From Apostichopus japonicus (Eukaryota; Echinodermata; Holothuroidea; Aspidochirotida; Stichopodidae), in assembly GCF_037975245.1 (NCBI RefSeq), contig NC_092566.1, positions 8,226,001 through 8,290,000 on the forward strand: a stretch of DNA of 64,000 bases, read 5' to 3'. Shown in pieces: positions 1 through 13,161 of the stretch. Numbering within the stretch: position 1 is the stretch's first letter; each line of letters opens with the position of its first letter. A program made the translations under genes and the position numbers. The notes under the pieces are model-generated. The model was not told the DNA's origin, did no database searches, and saw only the letters and a list, made by a program, of their open reading frames with translations.

Positions 1-33
1 CATTCCTTCTTTTTCCCTCTTTGTTTTTGACAG

Positions 34-175
34 ATCGATGCATGCAGCATCAACCACAGTAGAAGAGGAGAATTCCTCCAATCAGGTCTCTGAGGTAGAT
101 GGAGGGAAGGAAGAGGATGGAGAACAAAATAAAGAATCCAAGAAGAAGAAGGGACCTGGATTTAGAGACCGGAAG
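34..175 (+). CDS. MICU1: MICU1 visible exon 1
   Basis: The acceptor is a T-rich tract ending in GACAG at 33; the donor is GTTTGG at 176, weaker than consensus. The first base completes a codon from an exon outside the window. The exon encodes an acidic low-complexity stretch followed by [12 protein letters not shown], the polybasic patch typical of MICU1. Confidence 0.85.
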
Positions 176-3100
176 GTTTGGGAAAAGAGATAATTAATTA
201 AAAAAATAATAATTAAAGATAATAAATTAATAAAATATTAAAATGACAGTACGATCAAGCCTAACGCTGTCTGTACAACCGTGGATCAATCTAGCTAGTT
301 CCGTTTCTTACACGTTTTTCGTGGGAATAATTGACTCGGTATCGTAGAGGTAAATGATATGCTGGGTGGAGGGGGGGGGGGGGGGGAACAACTGCTGCAC
401 AAATACAAGGATGTACAACGTTTGCTTGTTGTTCCTTTCATTAACCACTGAAAGGTCTGAAGCAGTTGAAAGTATCATAAAACTGAAAAACTGCAAATAA
501 TGTGAACACTTCATTGTTCTCTGATTTTTACAATTCTTATTAGATCACTTAATTACACATCTTGATCCACGTTGTGTCTAGAAAGCTTTTCTCTGCATCT
601 GAAAAGGCAAGCTGAACGAGAAGATATAATGAAAACAAAAATACAATTCTGTTCTTTATAGGCAATAGAAAACTTAACAGATAAAACTTGAAGAGAACTG
701 GAAAATGTCAATAAATGTGTCATAATTATTTTGTTGCATATATTTTGCATTTATTCATTTGTTTTGTTTAAAGCAGCATTTTGCGTTGGGTCGCTTTTTT
801 CCACTTTTTTAACATGTGCATCGATTTTTTTACATGTATCAATCATAAAACAGCAATCTAAGATACCATCCAAGTTTCACCCTGCAAAGAGCGTTAATTA
901 GCGAGTAATTAACGATTTATGTCGATAAATGAGAAGAGTGTCCTCGACAAATTTCACAGTTAAAATTAATCGCATACAATTCCGCCAAACCCACTAGTTT
1001 GAATTCAACCAATCAGAGATGCAGGTTTAGTTATGAGCCGTTATTGCTAAAAATAGATTCAAGACTTTGCGTTGTCACAACCAGGGAGTTGTTATGGAAC
1101 TCCCTGGTACAACTGCCATATAGACTGTACACAAATCAAGCGTGGTGTTATATTACGTATCTGTCAATGACGTTCGTAGTGTTTAAATATTCATATTATG
1201 GGCGAGGTTTATTGGGTTCCCAACGGAAAATATCTTGGAGAACAACAAAGTTGAAAGTTGCAAATTTTTCGACTTTTATGCCACCATTTGAAGTAAAATA
1301 TAAATAGATTAGCTAGTTATGTATGTCGTTATGGCAAAGTGGAATCAGTGAGGTTGAGAAAAATCATAGAAAAGGACGCAAAATGCTGCTTTAAGCGATA
1401 CTAGTAGTCGAAACTGTTTCCCGTTTCATCAGAGCTCTGTTTCTCGTTTCGCAACAGGTGATTGAATACGAAAATAGAATACGAGCCTATTCCACGCCTG
1501 ACAAGATATTCCGTTATTTTGCTACTCTGAAAGCCGCCATGGACAACGGTGACGTTGAAATCTACATGACCCCTGAAGATTTCATCAGATCGATAACACC
1601 AGATGAAAAGCAACCAGAAGGTCAGTTGAATTTGAAATGTTAAAATCGGTTGTTGTGACCTCTCGGTCAAATCCAATTAAAGTTAGATACTCGTTGGTGT
1701 TGTAGCCTGTGTAAAATTTTCTTTGGTGGTTATGTGTGATTCATAAGTAACCTCAGATATCGACAATCGCACTTTAACAAGAGATGTGTTTTGGGTTTGT
1801 CACTGCAGGTTTCACTAAGTAAAGGCAAGATGAGTAAGAGTAATAATAACTTGATTGATCCGTAAAAGGAAACTACAGTGCTCGCAAGTCAATAAAACAT
1901 AAAAGAATAACGAAGTAGAAAACTAACAAGAAAGAAAACATGAAAAAGCAGCAGGCTGTACAGGAATGGCGAGAAAGACATGCTAGCGTTTAAAAATTAA
2001 TATTAGGAATTGTTTTATTTCATAAATTTTTATGTTTACCCACAGGGCTCGGTTTGGACCAATTCAAAAAGATTGATCCTCAGGTAATTTCTTGACTTTT
2101 TAATTTGTAATTCTAAATTCTCTGTAACAGAGTAACAAATCTAGTAGTTACGGTGACTGGGTCTGTCTCGTTCGTGCTATATGAGTGTGCCTACCACTGC
2201 AGTTCATAGAAACATTGGTGTGACGTAGAACCATGTAGAAGATAAAACACAGCTATGTAGACCAAAAATCCACCATTTGAAAATATATATATGAAATACA
2301 TTGGTCAACCTCTGATGGTTCTCATCTTGACTGCTTGTTCTCCTGCTAAGATGTAAAAATTGAGAACTTTTTAAATTCAGTTATTGATCACGTATGCATT
2401 TGTTAATTTTTTTTCTCATCAATAAGTGCATTGCACAGCCACCTCTGATGCAATACATGGAGATAAACACTAGTTCAAACTGGCCTTTCTCCTTTTTCAA
2501 ATACGAAAAACCTGAACCACTTTCATGAATCGCCAATGTATGACAGTGACCTCATCCAATAAAATATCAAAATGAATTCAAATGATTAAATTGAATAAAA
2601 TTTCAATATTTTTACTCCTCAACAATTGGAACAAGTCGAGACTGAGTTGGATAGAAGTACTTCACTTCACAAGCTCTGCCTACATAGCGTCCTACTCAGT
2701 AATTAAAGGGGCTCGTTTACATTGATAGCCCACGTCAATTATTTTTTATTAATTAAGAAACGACAGATGTTGGTCAAAAAGTGCGACACCCTTCGACGAT
2801 AACTCTTTGTAGCCCAAAGAATAATTTCTGTTCGATTCTGACAATGATACGGTACGACGACTTCATCACATTAATCTTGTAGAAGACCAAGCAAGCCTGG
2901 ATTCAAAGAATCACAAATTTTCTTGATAAACTTTGAATTTTGAAATGAATAGATGTAGCTCAAGAGCTACTTTGTAATTGGATCATAATGGTTTTGGAAG
3001 AAGGATGCTTCATCTGAGATTTTGTTTGGGGGAGGATAGGGGGGGGGTTGGGGAGATGGGGAGTGTTACAGCTCACAAAAAAGGCGTGTGCTCATGACTT

Positions 3101-6100
3101 GATGTAGACAACGTCTTGTCATCATGAGAAAGTCCTGTCTTTGTCATCAACAATTTTCTTTCAAATTATTGTGAGCCGTTTTAAAGTTCTGATAAAGTGG
3201 CAGAAATTGTAACTTGTTTCTGTAACTTGTCCTTTTCAGAGATACAAGTCCTCCAAGACCTCAGGGCATTCATGGGATGAAGACAGCATCTTCAATATCC
3301 TCGGAGATTGCGGTCTCATCTCGTTCACGGATTACATGTTTCTCCTCACGGTGCTATCCAGTAAGTTTGTGAATGTCACTCTCCGTAAACAGCTCAAAGC
3401 CCATTTTGTCATTTCCCTCACAAAATCTCAGGAAATTTTGTTTGCACCCAACTTGCTGAGAGTTACTACTAAATCAAGATTGTACTAGATTAATCTAAGA
3501 TACCCCTACTTGGTTCTGAATGCCACAAAATGCAATGAAGCCCTTTCCTTTAAAATTGTGCTAGTAATTTCAGGAGTGAATCAATTCACTCTGTTGTCTA
3601 TTTACATGTGGAATGCCTAGATAAAGTTGTTCCCTTTGTAAAGATGTTTGTTATTATTATTATTATTAGAAGTATTATTATGATTATTATGAAAGATTGG
3701 TTTGGGATGATGTTTCTTTGTAGGATGATCTTAATCTTGTTTAGAAAGGAGTGAAACAGAAATAAACTTAAACCAAAAAATCAAGTTAACAATTTGTGAC
3801 ACATACAGTATAGCCACGACAATACTAAGTCAGGCCAAATAATACATCTTTTGGTTTGGTGGAATGGGTCACAATTTCCCTCATTTCAAACTTTGAGATA
3901 TTTCTTAACAAGATGAATGATAACTTTGTGTCCCGAAGACGGAACGCAGGATACTTTCAAGCAATGGCTCTCTGGTTACCAGTTCTAAGATTATAGTCGA
4001 GGCGATCGTACCAGCAGGTATAGATAAAGTGATGTGTACAAGATCGGACAAAAGGTTCCATCTTGTAGTATCTCGTTCAATTCTTGGTGATAATATTTAC
4101 ATAAATATTTTATGTCAGGAAGGGTGTAACGGAATCTTGTTTGTGTGTCTCAGTTTTTAAAACTGAGAAACTACCAGCATCGCGGAATCCTTTTTCAATC
4201 TGTCGAAAAGGATCTTCTAATCTGACTGGCAGCTGTCCCAATGTGAGGTGAATAGCAGTTTGGGAAGAGAGGGGGGGGGGGGTGAACTGGGGATGAGAAA
4301 TGGGTAAAAGAGTGGAGTGGGACAAAAGGGGGATAGTCTGAGGCGGAGAAATACAGATGCAGAGGTTGCGGGACACACAAAGGGATAAGTGATTTTTAAC
4401 TTTTCAAAATAACAGTTAGAAAACCATTATATCCATGTGTTAGGTCGTTATACCCACTACAAAGGAAACCTTACTTCTCATTTATGTAAATAAAGGTGGA
4501 TGACTTTAACTTAATTCGTGACCAAAATTTGACCTTGATGTAAAGCAAAAAAAGGATTAGCTAAATATGTGGAAAAGAGATTTCCGAGGGTGCTGTTCGT
4601 TAGCGTAATCAAGTGGAAAGCCTTGAAAATTCACTAAGTCCAAAGTAGGGATCCTGGAGTAGTTCTGAATCTCCTGTGATATTAAAGCTCTTAACCAATA
4701 CAAGTTGGAGAAGAAAAACCTTGCTCTGCAAAGTCTTGCCAAAACTGTCTTTCTGAGTTCTCATGGAGGTTTCAAATTTGTGATTTTTGGAGTTGTGAAA
4801 ATGGGTACTCAAAACAAAATGCACAAACTTTCTTTACTTTAGTGATAACAAATTCATAGGGTTAATACTCTTTCAAAATTATGACTCAAAAGGAAAATTA
4901 AAATTATCCCCACTGAGCCAAAATGGACTTCCTAATTTTTTTTTTCAGAAGGCGCTGTTTGTAAGTGTAGGGCCCCTGTTGAACCTTTTCCAGTATTTTC
5001 TATTACTACTATTATGGCTATTCTAAGATTCTATGCATTTTAACCATCAAATCTGCATTTTCAGAGCATCTCAAAAATAGCACTAGAAATGTCTGATGTT
5101 TTTTTTATCAATTTTGATAATCCGTTGCAGTGACACAAAGCAAAACAATGTGACTCATAGCATAATGGAAAGACTCCATCTAGGTCTTTCACAATAGCTG
5201 TAAAAAGACGACCAAATTTCTCCTCTTCATGGAATGGGTTTACCCACCACCCCCAACCCCCCCCACCCCCTTTAGCCCTCCTCCTTTTCTACCACAAGGC
5301 TTGAGATTAATCACTCCAGACAAGGATGACCGTGTTAATCTTATTTGTCAATTTATATTCTTTTATTCTTCTCAAATATTTTTATTTCAGTCTACATTGT
5401 TAACCTTTGACCTTTCTTTTTTGCATCAAACAGCGCCCGAGAGACATTTTGAAATTGCCTTTCGATTGTTTGACCTTAACGGCGACGGAGACGTGCAAGT
5501 AGACGAATTTCAACAAGTGAGTAGGTTTAGACTGGGTTATTCAGGGACAGAATATTCTATTTTGTTTTTCAATTTCCTTAATGGCATCACGTTACCATTC
5601 AGCCATTGATCATAAGATATCACGTAGCCAAGTGACATCGATACACTACCTGGTAGATATATATAGATGTGTATCCTTGTGAGCAAAGAAGACGAAAAAA
5701 CCCTCTTTTTTTTTTCTTTACTCTTACACTGTTTGTCAGCTATGGACAATTCAGGGTTAGTCCAAGGACAAATTTGAATGCCCAAAACATGACATGAATT
5801 GCGCTTTTGTTTTCCATCGACCAATCAGAGTCTCTGATTTTCATGACGCAGGGTAACATGAAAGGAAAGTTTATTTCAAGGCCTAACCATGTATATTGTC
5901 AGCTGGCTGGCAGATAGGTGCCAAATTGCCACATTCACATATTGTATCGAGGGTGTTTTATTGTTTGACATCATCTGTGTTTGTTCATGTCTGTTGATAG
6001 GTTTTGCTTCTTTGGGATTTATTGAAATATATTTTAATTTTAAGTATTAATGATTATTTTTACTTACACAGTTTTTGACAGTGCCTCTTATAGTATAGTA

Positions 6101-9100
6101 CTACAGTAGAGTTAAACGCTATGATGGCAACAAAGGGTTGAAATTTTTGGCACTTCCTGTTGTCATCATGTTTTACATCACTGCTTTCTTTGTACTGGTA
6201 ACTTGGTAAGGTACTCAACATGATCAAGTACCTAGTACTTTAAATCAGGTACCAAGTACGAGTCTGTTATCACATCCGAGAACCGGTAATGAAATATGAG
6301 TACAAGCACTATTACACAAGAGCACTATTCATGGGTTGCAAAAGTACCAAGTACTGGCAAATATGTACCCTAGTACTACCGGGGTACCCAGTACGTTTGG
6401 GAGTATTACAACATTGAAACATTCTAGATGTTAATACCTATTTCAAAATGAAAAGTAAATTTTTATTTATTTATTTTTTTTATATAATTTTTTTTTATTT
6501 ATATAATTTTTTTTTTTGATATCCATCGTCCAGGTTACCAACGTCATCAGAGCTCAGACTGCCACAGGAAAGAGGCACAGGGACAGAGTCACCACAGGGA
6601 ACGTGATCGGCAAGACCTCGAATAGCTCCCTCACTACTTACTTCTTTGGCAAAGACTTACAAAAGAAATTGACGACGGCGGAATTTTTAGCTTTCCATCG
6701 GAAGTTGAGAAGAGATTTATTGAAATTAGAGGTAAATGACAGAAGACTAATTGATATGGAATCGCATCTCATATTCTGCGAAAATTTGGCATATTGTTAT
6801 AGAAATACAAAGATGTATAGCAGCTTTTAAGCACTGGAACAATAGCATGTTATAAGAGAAACTCAAATTTTTGCCTTCAAAACTGCTATGCAAAATTTTC
6901 AACACCAAATTTGTCCCTGAATGAACATAGAATGGAATATGGCTAAGGATGGTATCTCTTCTAAGTATTGGAGCTTTGAAGCTAATAAGAAAAAAACAAC
7001 ATTTAGGAGTTTAATTTCTGATTTCCAAATGACAGGACAAATATCAGCCTTTTATTATCCTCAACAGTTGTTACATGCACAATGAGACTTGAGCGAGTAA
7101 AATGTCTTTCCTATTGGAATAAATGGAAGGATGAATGGATGGATGGATGGATTCAGGAATGGATGGATGGACAAATGAATGGATGGATGAATGGATGGAT
7201 GAATGAATGGAAGAATAAATGGATGGGTAATTGATTGAGTGAATGGATTTAGGAATGGATGGATGGATAGACAAATGAATGAATGAATGGAAAGAGGGAT
7301 GGATGAATGAATGAATGGATGGATGATTGATTGAGTGGATGGATTTAGGAATGGATGGATGGATGAATGAATGGATGGATGGATGAATGAATAGAAGAAT
7401 GAATGGATGGATGATTGAGTGGATGGATGGATTCAGGAATCAATGGATTCAGGAATGGATCAATAGACGAATGGATGAATGAATGGATGGATAGATAGAT
7501 TGATGAATGCATGGATGGATGAATTAATGGATGCATGAATTAATGGATGGATGCATGAATGAGTGGATGGATTCAGGAATCAATGGATTCAGGAATGGAT
7601 GGATGGACAAATGAATGAATGAATTGATGGATGTATGGATGAATGAATGAATGAATGATATGGAAGATGATGGATGCATCAATGGATGGATGGATGAATG
7701 AGTGGATGGTTGGATGGATGGATGGATGCACGAATGAAGGAATGACATTAAGTCTTAGGCAGAAAGCATCATGGAGGCTTTTAGTGTGAGATTTCCTTTT
7801 GTTTCCTGAAATCGAACTGAAGTAATCAGTCTTTTAATGTTATGTGATTTTAATCTCAAATCCTATAAAATTGACCAGAAACTGCTTTTTAGCAAAACAG
7901 ATGTAGAGAAAGATCTCTACATTGCTCCTCAAGCTTACTATCTTTCCCCCTCCCCTTCCCCACCCCCTCATATAAACGGGGCAGAAGAGAATTGATCTGT
8001 GGGGGAGGCACAAACCTCAAGGGGCATTTGGGCCGTGACTTTGGTTTCAGCAGGGGGCAGACAACAAAAGGACTTTCAAATATTTTCTTAAAAAGTAGTC
8101 TTTTGTGCAGTCAAACTCTTTCATACCTAGCAAAAGAGAGAAGTTTTACTAGCATTATATTAAATAGAAATATTAGAATACTTCATTTAACAAAGGGGGA
8201 ATTATTGGGAAACACATTTCGGTGTGGCACCAATCAAAACAGCTACAGGAATGAGAGGTGGATTAAGGTTTTAAATCTATTTGGCCAGTTCTACAGACAC
8301 TCCCAATATATGCCACACAGTATTTATAACTTAAAAGGCAAGAGCTAGAATCTCGCAGGGTAAACTTCGTACTATAGTACGTCATCAGAAATCTTTGGTT
8401 ACCAGATGTACCAATATTTGGCAGCCAAGTGTTACTTTAACTAATTGGCAGAATCGAACATGCAATATAATGAGAGCAGCCCTGTATTTGGCTAATTAGT
8501 AAAGCTGGTTGGTAGTTATTACTTTCATACAAGTGTCATCATTAAAAATTGATAGCTGATGTAAGGTTTTCAGTCTTGTTTGAAGCCAAGGCCTCCTCAA
8601 ACGACTTTACAACTTAACCCCTGGATATTGGTAACTTGTCACACCCACACCCCAGTGTGCACAATTCAATCAATCCCTCCTGGGGCACTATAGTGCACCA
8701 CATCTCACCTGGGGGACTTCCCATTGGGTGCAGCCACAAACTGGCCCTTGCAACTATATTTACAAGTTACCTCAGAGGTCCCCATTTATACACCTGGGTG
8801 AAGAGACACAATGGAGATTAAGTGCCCAAGGATACAACGTAATGATCTGGCCAGGACTCGAACCTGCAAACCTTAGATCACAAGTTCACTGCCTTAAACC
8901 AATTGACCACAATGCTCTCACTAGTAAAGTTGTATATATCGCAGTCGTTCAGACACTACTGTTAAAGAATTTGCTACAAAAAAAAAAAAGTCAGAAATGT
9001 GGATAATCTCTGAAATTCCAGTTTGAAATTTTCACTCTAGGGTTATCCTAACATTGACTTAGTCCCTGCAAGCTTCTTTCCTTTTCTTGAAAATAATTAC

Positions 9101-12100
9101 TTTGTGGCTTACACTGGGACCACCTATCGCCACTTCAAGCATATCTAGAAATTTGTGGATCATTTTAGGGTTCAAACGATAATGCTTTAACAGAAAATAC
9201 CGGGCGATTCCGATTATTTGAAAAAGGGAAAATATCCCGTTTATACGAAATCGGCAATAAAGTATGTGATAGAAACAATTGTAATAGAAGGCTCTTAGGT
9301 ATCCTATTGTATGCACCAAATCACCTCTGGAGTTTTGCAGAAAGAAGATTTTTTTTTACAAATTTCCAAAATATGACATCCTACCTATGAAGCACTGTGC
9401 TAAGCATATGGCCTAACCACCTTGGAGTGTATGTCACCTGTTAATGGCTTGAAATGGGATAAGAATAGTTACTCAAAATATCCATCTCAAAAAGTATCTC
9501 AGACAAACCATCCATCTTCAATCTTTACCAAAGTGTAAATTTTAATCACATATATATATATATTGTATGACATAACTGGTATTCCACGTAATTTTTACGA
9601 TTCAGATTATGCAATGATCAGGCCGATTCCGATTCAGTTAATCGTTTGAACACTAGATCATTTGAATGATCCCTTGATGGGGTTTTATGGTATTCTAATA
9701 TGATTAGTTTTAAAACGTTGATGTAATAGTATTTGTGTACATTATTCTTCCAGTTCAACAAATTTGACCCAGTGGACGGACGTATTCAGGAGCGCTGCCT
9801 AGCTAAATTCTTAATTGTTCACGCAAACTTACCACAGAAGCGGAGATCAAGAATGTTGAAGCGGGTCAAGAAGAGGTTTGCTGACGATCCCGAGGTAAGC
9901 CATAGAGCCAAATCCTTGATCCACTAGCAACAGATCTTGGATTGATTAACATATCAACACATAACAGATAAACACACACACATACCTACAGACCCCACCT
10001 TTCTTACTTTGTTGTTGAACGGGTTAAATGATTGAAAACTATTTACTTGTGTATGACAGTGGAAAATATGAAATACTTTGGCGTTCTATGTCAAGTTTCT
10101 TCACTTATTGACCCACCAAGTTGTCACCAGGATCACGCAGTACAAGCTGACGTGACTGAGATAATTTATTTTAAATTAGCATGTAACTAGTGTCACACAA
10201 TGTAAACTGTTATTGGACAGGGATATTTCACTCTAATGTACTTTGTCACCAGGATCACACAATGTAAGCTTATCTTGTAACAGGGATCCTTCATTTTAAC
10301 TGCCTTGTGACCGGGATCACACAATGTAAATAATTGTTGGACAAGGATTGCTTATTTTCACACTATATTGTCTCTAGGATTACACAGTTCATAACTTTTG
10401 GACAAGGATTGCTTATTTTACACTACATTGTCTTCAGGATCACTCATTTCAAACTATTTTATTACAGGGATCACTAACTTTAAATTACCCTGTCACCATG
10501 ATCACACAAATGTTAACTATCTTTGGATAATGGATTGCTTATTTTCATGCTATATTGTCCACAGGATCACAATTTATCTTGTAACAGGGATCATCCATAC
10601 CTCAGCCATGCAGTTAATACAGTACTTAGATAGCTGCAGAGACTACATTGAGGTGTCGTCGGGGCAACCAAATTTTTCACAAAATTTCATACCATGACAG
10701 AATCTCTGAAATGCTCAGTGTTGATCGATTGCATTTGCTTGATAAACCTGGTTTTTGAATGACCCAAATTTAAAAGTCTGCATTAATAGACGTGGTGCAT
10801 GGTTAAAATATCTTTGTGGTTTCATATGGTTTTTTTTGCTCCGAAAATTCCATTCTCTCCTTCTTTTTCTTTCCATGACTATAATAACAATGTTTTTTTT
10901 TTAATGCAGTCAGTAGTGTTGGCTTTCACTTTTAAATTAACCATAATTGGCTCTCACTAATAGCAATTCATGTAGCTGTACTTTATACATTTTTACATTT
11001 GTAAATTGGTACATTTATACATTAATACATGAATAAATTAATACATTTATACATTTATACATTGATACATTTATATATTCATACAGTTATACATTTATAC
11101 ATTTATTCATTTATGCATTTATACATTGATACATTTATATATTCATACAGTTATACATTTATACATTTATACATTCGTATATTTGTACATTTATACATTA
11201 ATACATTTATACAATTATACATTTATACATTTATACATTTACATTTATACATAAATTTATACATTTCAACATTTACACATTTATACATTTACACATTAAT
11301 ACATTTACACTTATTTATACTCTTATACTGTATTATTCACTGGGATGTAAGGAGTCTCTACCAATTTGCAAATGACCCTTTGATAAATTACCATTTAATC
11401 AAATTTTTTTCAAGTGAAATTAATATGTGAGTCCTTTGTGTTTTCCTGACATGTTTAAAATTCACTTCCAATTGCAGCTGGGTCTGTGTGTCTACTAGTC
11501 TTATTACATGTCTTAGCAGTACATATCAGTTGTGGGGGTAACAAGTTTGGGCATCGTTACTTCCATCTTAGGTTGCCAAATTTGTGACGTCAAGACTCAG
11601 GATGTGTTTAAATGGAGTTGTCGTGTCAAATTACTGTCATTAAATCAAATTATTGTCATTAAATCATTTTAAGTTGTCGCTGCTAAATGGATGCTGGAGC
11701 CTGGATATAATAGGAGATAATTTAATATTTACATGCAGTATCAGTGCCAATATTTCTGGTATCATTTATAAAGGTAGTGTACAACACTAAAGCATAATTC
11801 TGTCTCTTTTTAAAAATGGCACGACCACACGACTGATGTGTCCGTTTATTTTGCAATCGTTTACATTCCTTATCCAAAATTTTGCAAAAATTTGGAATTG
11901 AAAAATAGGAAAACAAGTGAAAAGACTTGCTATTAAAGTGATTGATACATTCATTGGAGGGCGTTGTGGTTAAGGCAGTGGAATTGTGATCTAAGGATTA
12001 CAGGTTCGAGTCCTGGCCAGATCATTGCGTTGTGTCCTTGGGCTAGGCACTTTATCTCAATTGCCTCTCTTCACCCAGGTGTATAAATGGGGACTTGCGC

Positions 12101-13121
12101 GGTGACTTGTAAATATAGTTGCGTGCGCCGGTTTGTGGCTGCACCCTATGGGAAGTCCCCCAGGGGACATGTGGCTGTGGTGCCCAGGAGAGATTGTTTG
12201 AATTGTGCACACTTTGGTGTGTAGGTGTGACAAGTTACCAATGACCAGGGTTAAGTACAGCGTGGTGAGACTTTATTGTAAGTTGCGCTATATAAGAACT
12301 GTTAATTATTAATGATTATTATTCATAATATCAGGGTGTTTTTGAAAGGGGTGTACTCACTGAGATGAAGATGAGCCTGGGCAAGACTTCTCAGTGAAAT
12401 GGGCTTGCCTACCCCTTCTCTGCCCCTCCCTACACTTCCCCTCCCTTCCCCCTCACTCCCCCCCCCACTAATCATTGTCGCCATAGAAACCTGTAATCCT
12501 TGAATCGGTGACTGATAATTTACTAAATATAGCCTTTCATGTAGGAAATATGAAGACCAAAAAATGTATTTTCATATAATCTTGTGTGATAATCTTTCAT
12601 CCCCAATGACACTTATCTGTCTGTCTGTCTGTCTGTCTATCTCACATTCTTGAAGCACATAAAGAGATACATTGATTTTCTTTGTGATTGTGTGTTGTTT
12701 TTTTCCCCCTTCAGTTGGTTTTTCTTCTGTATTTCAATAGTTAAGTGCTTGAAGTGGTGCAATTAACTTTAGTGTTGAACTTCCGAGCATCAAAAACTCA
12801 TTCAAGAATATATAATGCTGGTTATAATATCCAGTTGAGTTAATACCGCAATAACTTTTGTCACAATTTCTTCACATCCGATGAAATGGAAGCATTGCCA
12901 AAGGTTTAAGTTACGTCAACGACATGGACACCGCCCTCTCCTTCTATCACTCCCCTCACCCTCCCTCCCCCATTAATCATTGCGCTAAATATCATTGCCG
13001 ATAGAAACCTGTAATCCTTGACTCAGTAACTGATAATTAACTAAATATAGCCTTTTATGTAGGAAATATGAAGACCAATTTTCATAATCTTCTTTGATAA
13101 TCTTTCATCCCCAATGACCTA

Positions 13122-13161
<40 letters not shown>

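Noticed and set aside
7071-7748. Ser-Ile-His-rich open frames
   Set aside because: Produced by the GGAT/GAAT satellite.
11029-11430. 133-residue open frame rich in Leu-Tyr-Ile-His
   Set aside because: Produced by the TACATTTA-type tandem repeat; no splice or start support.
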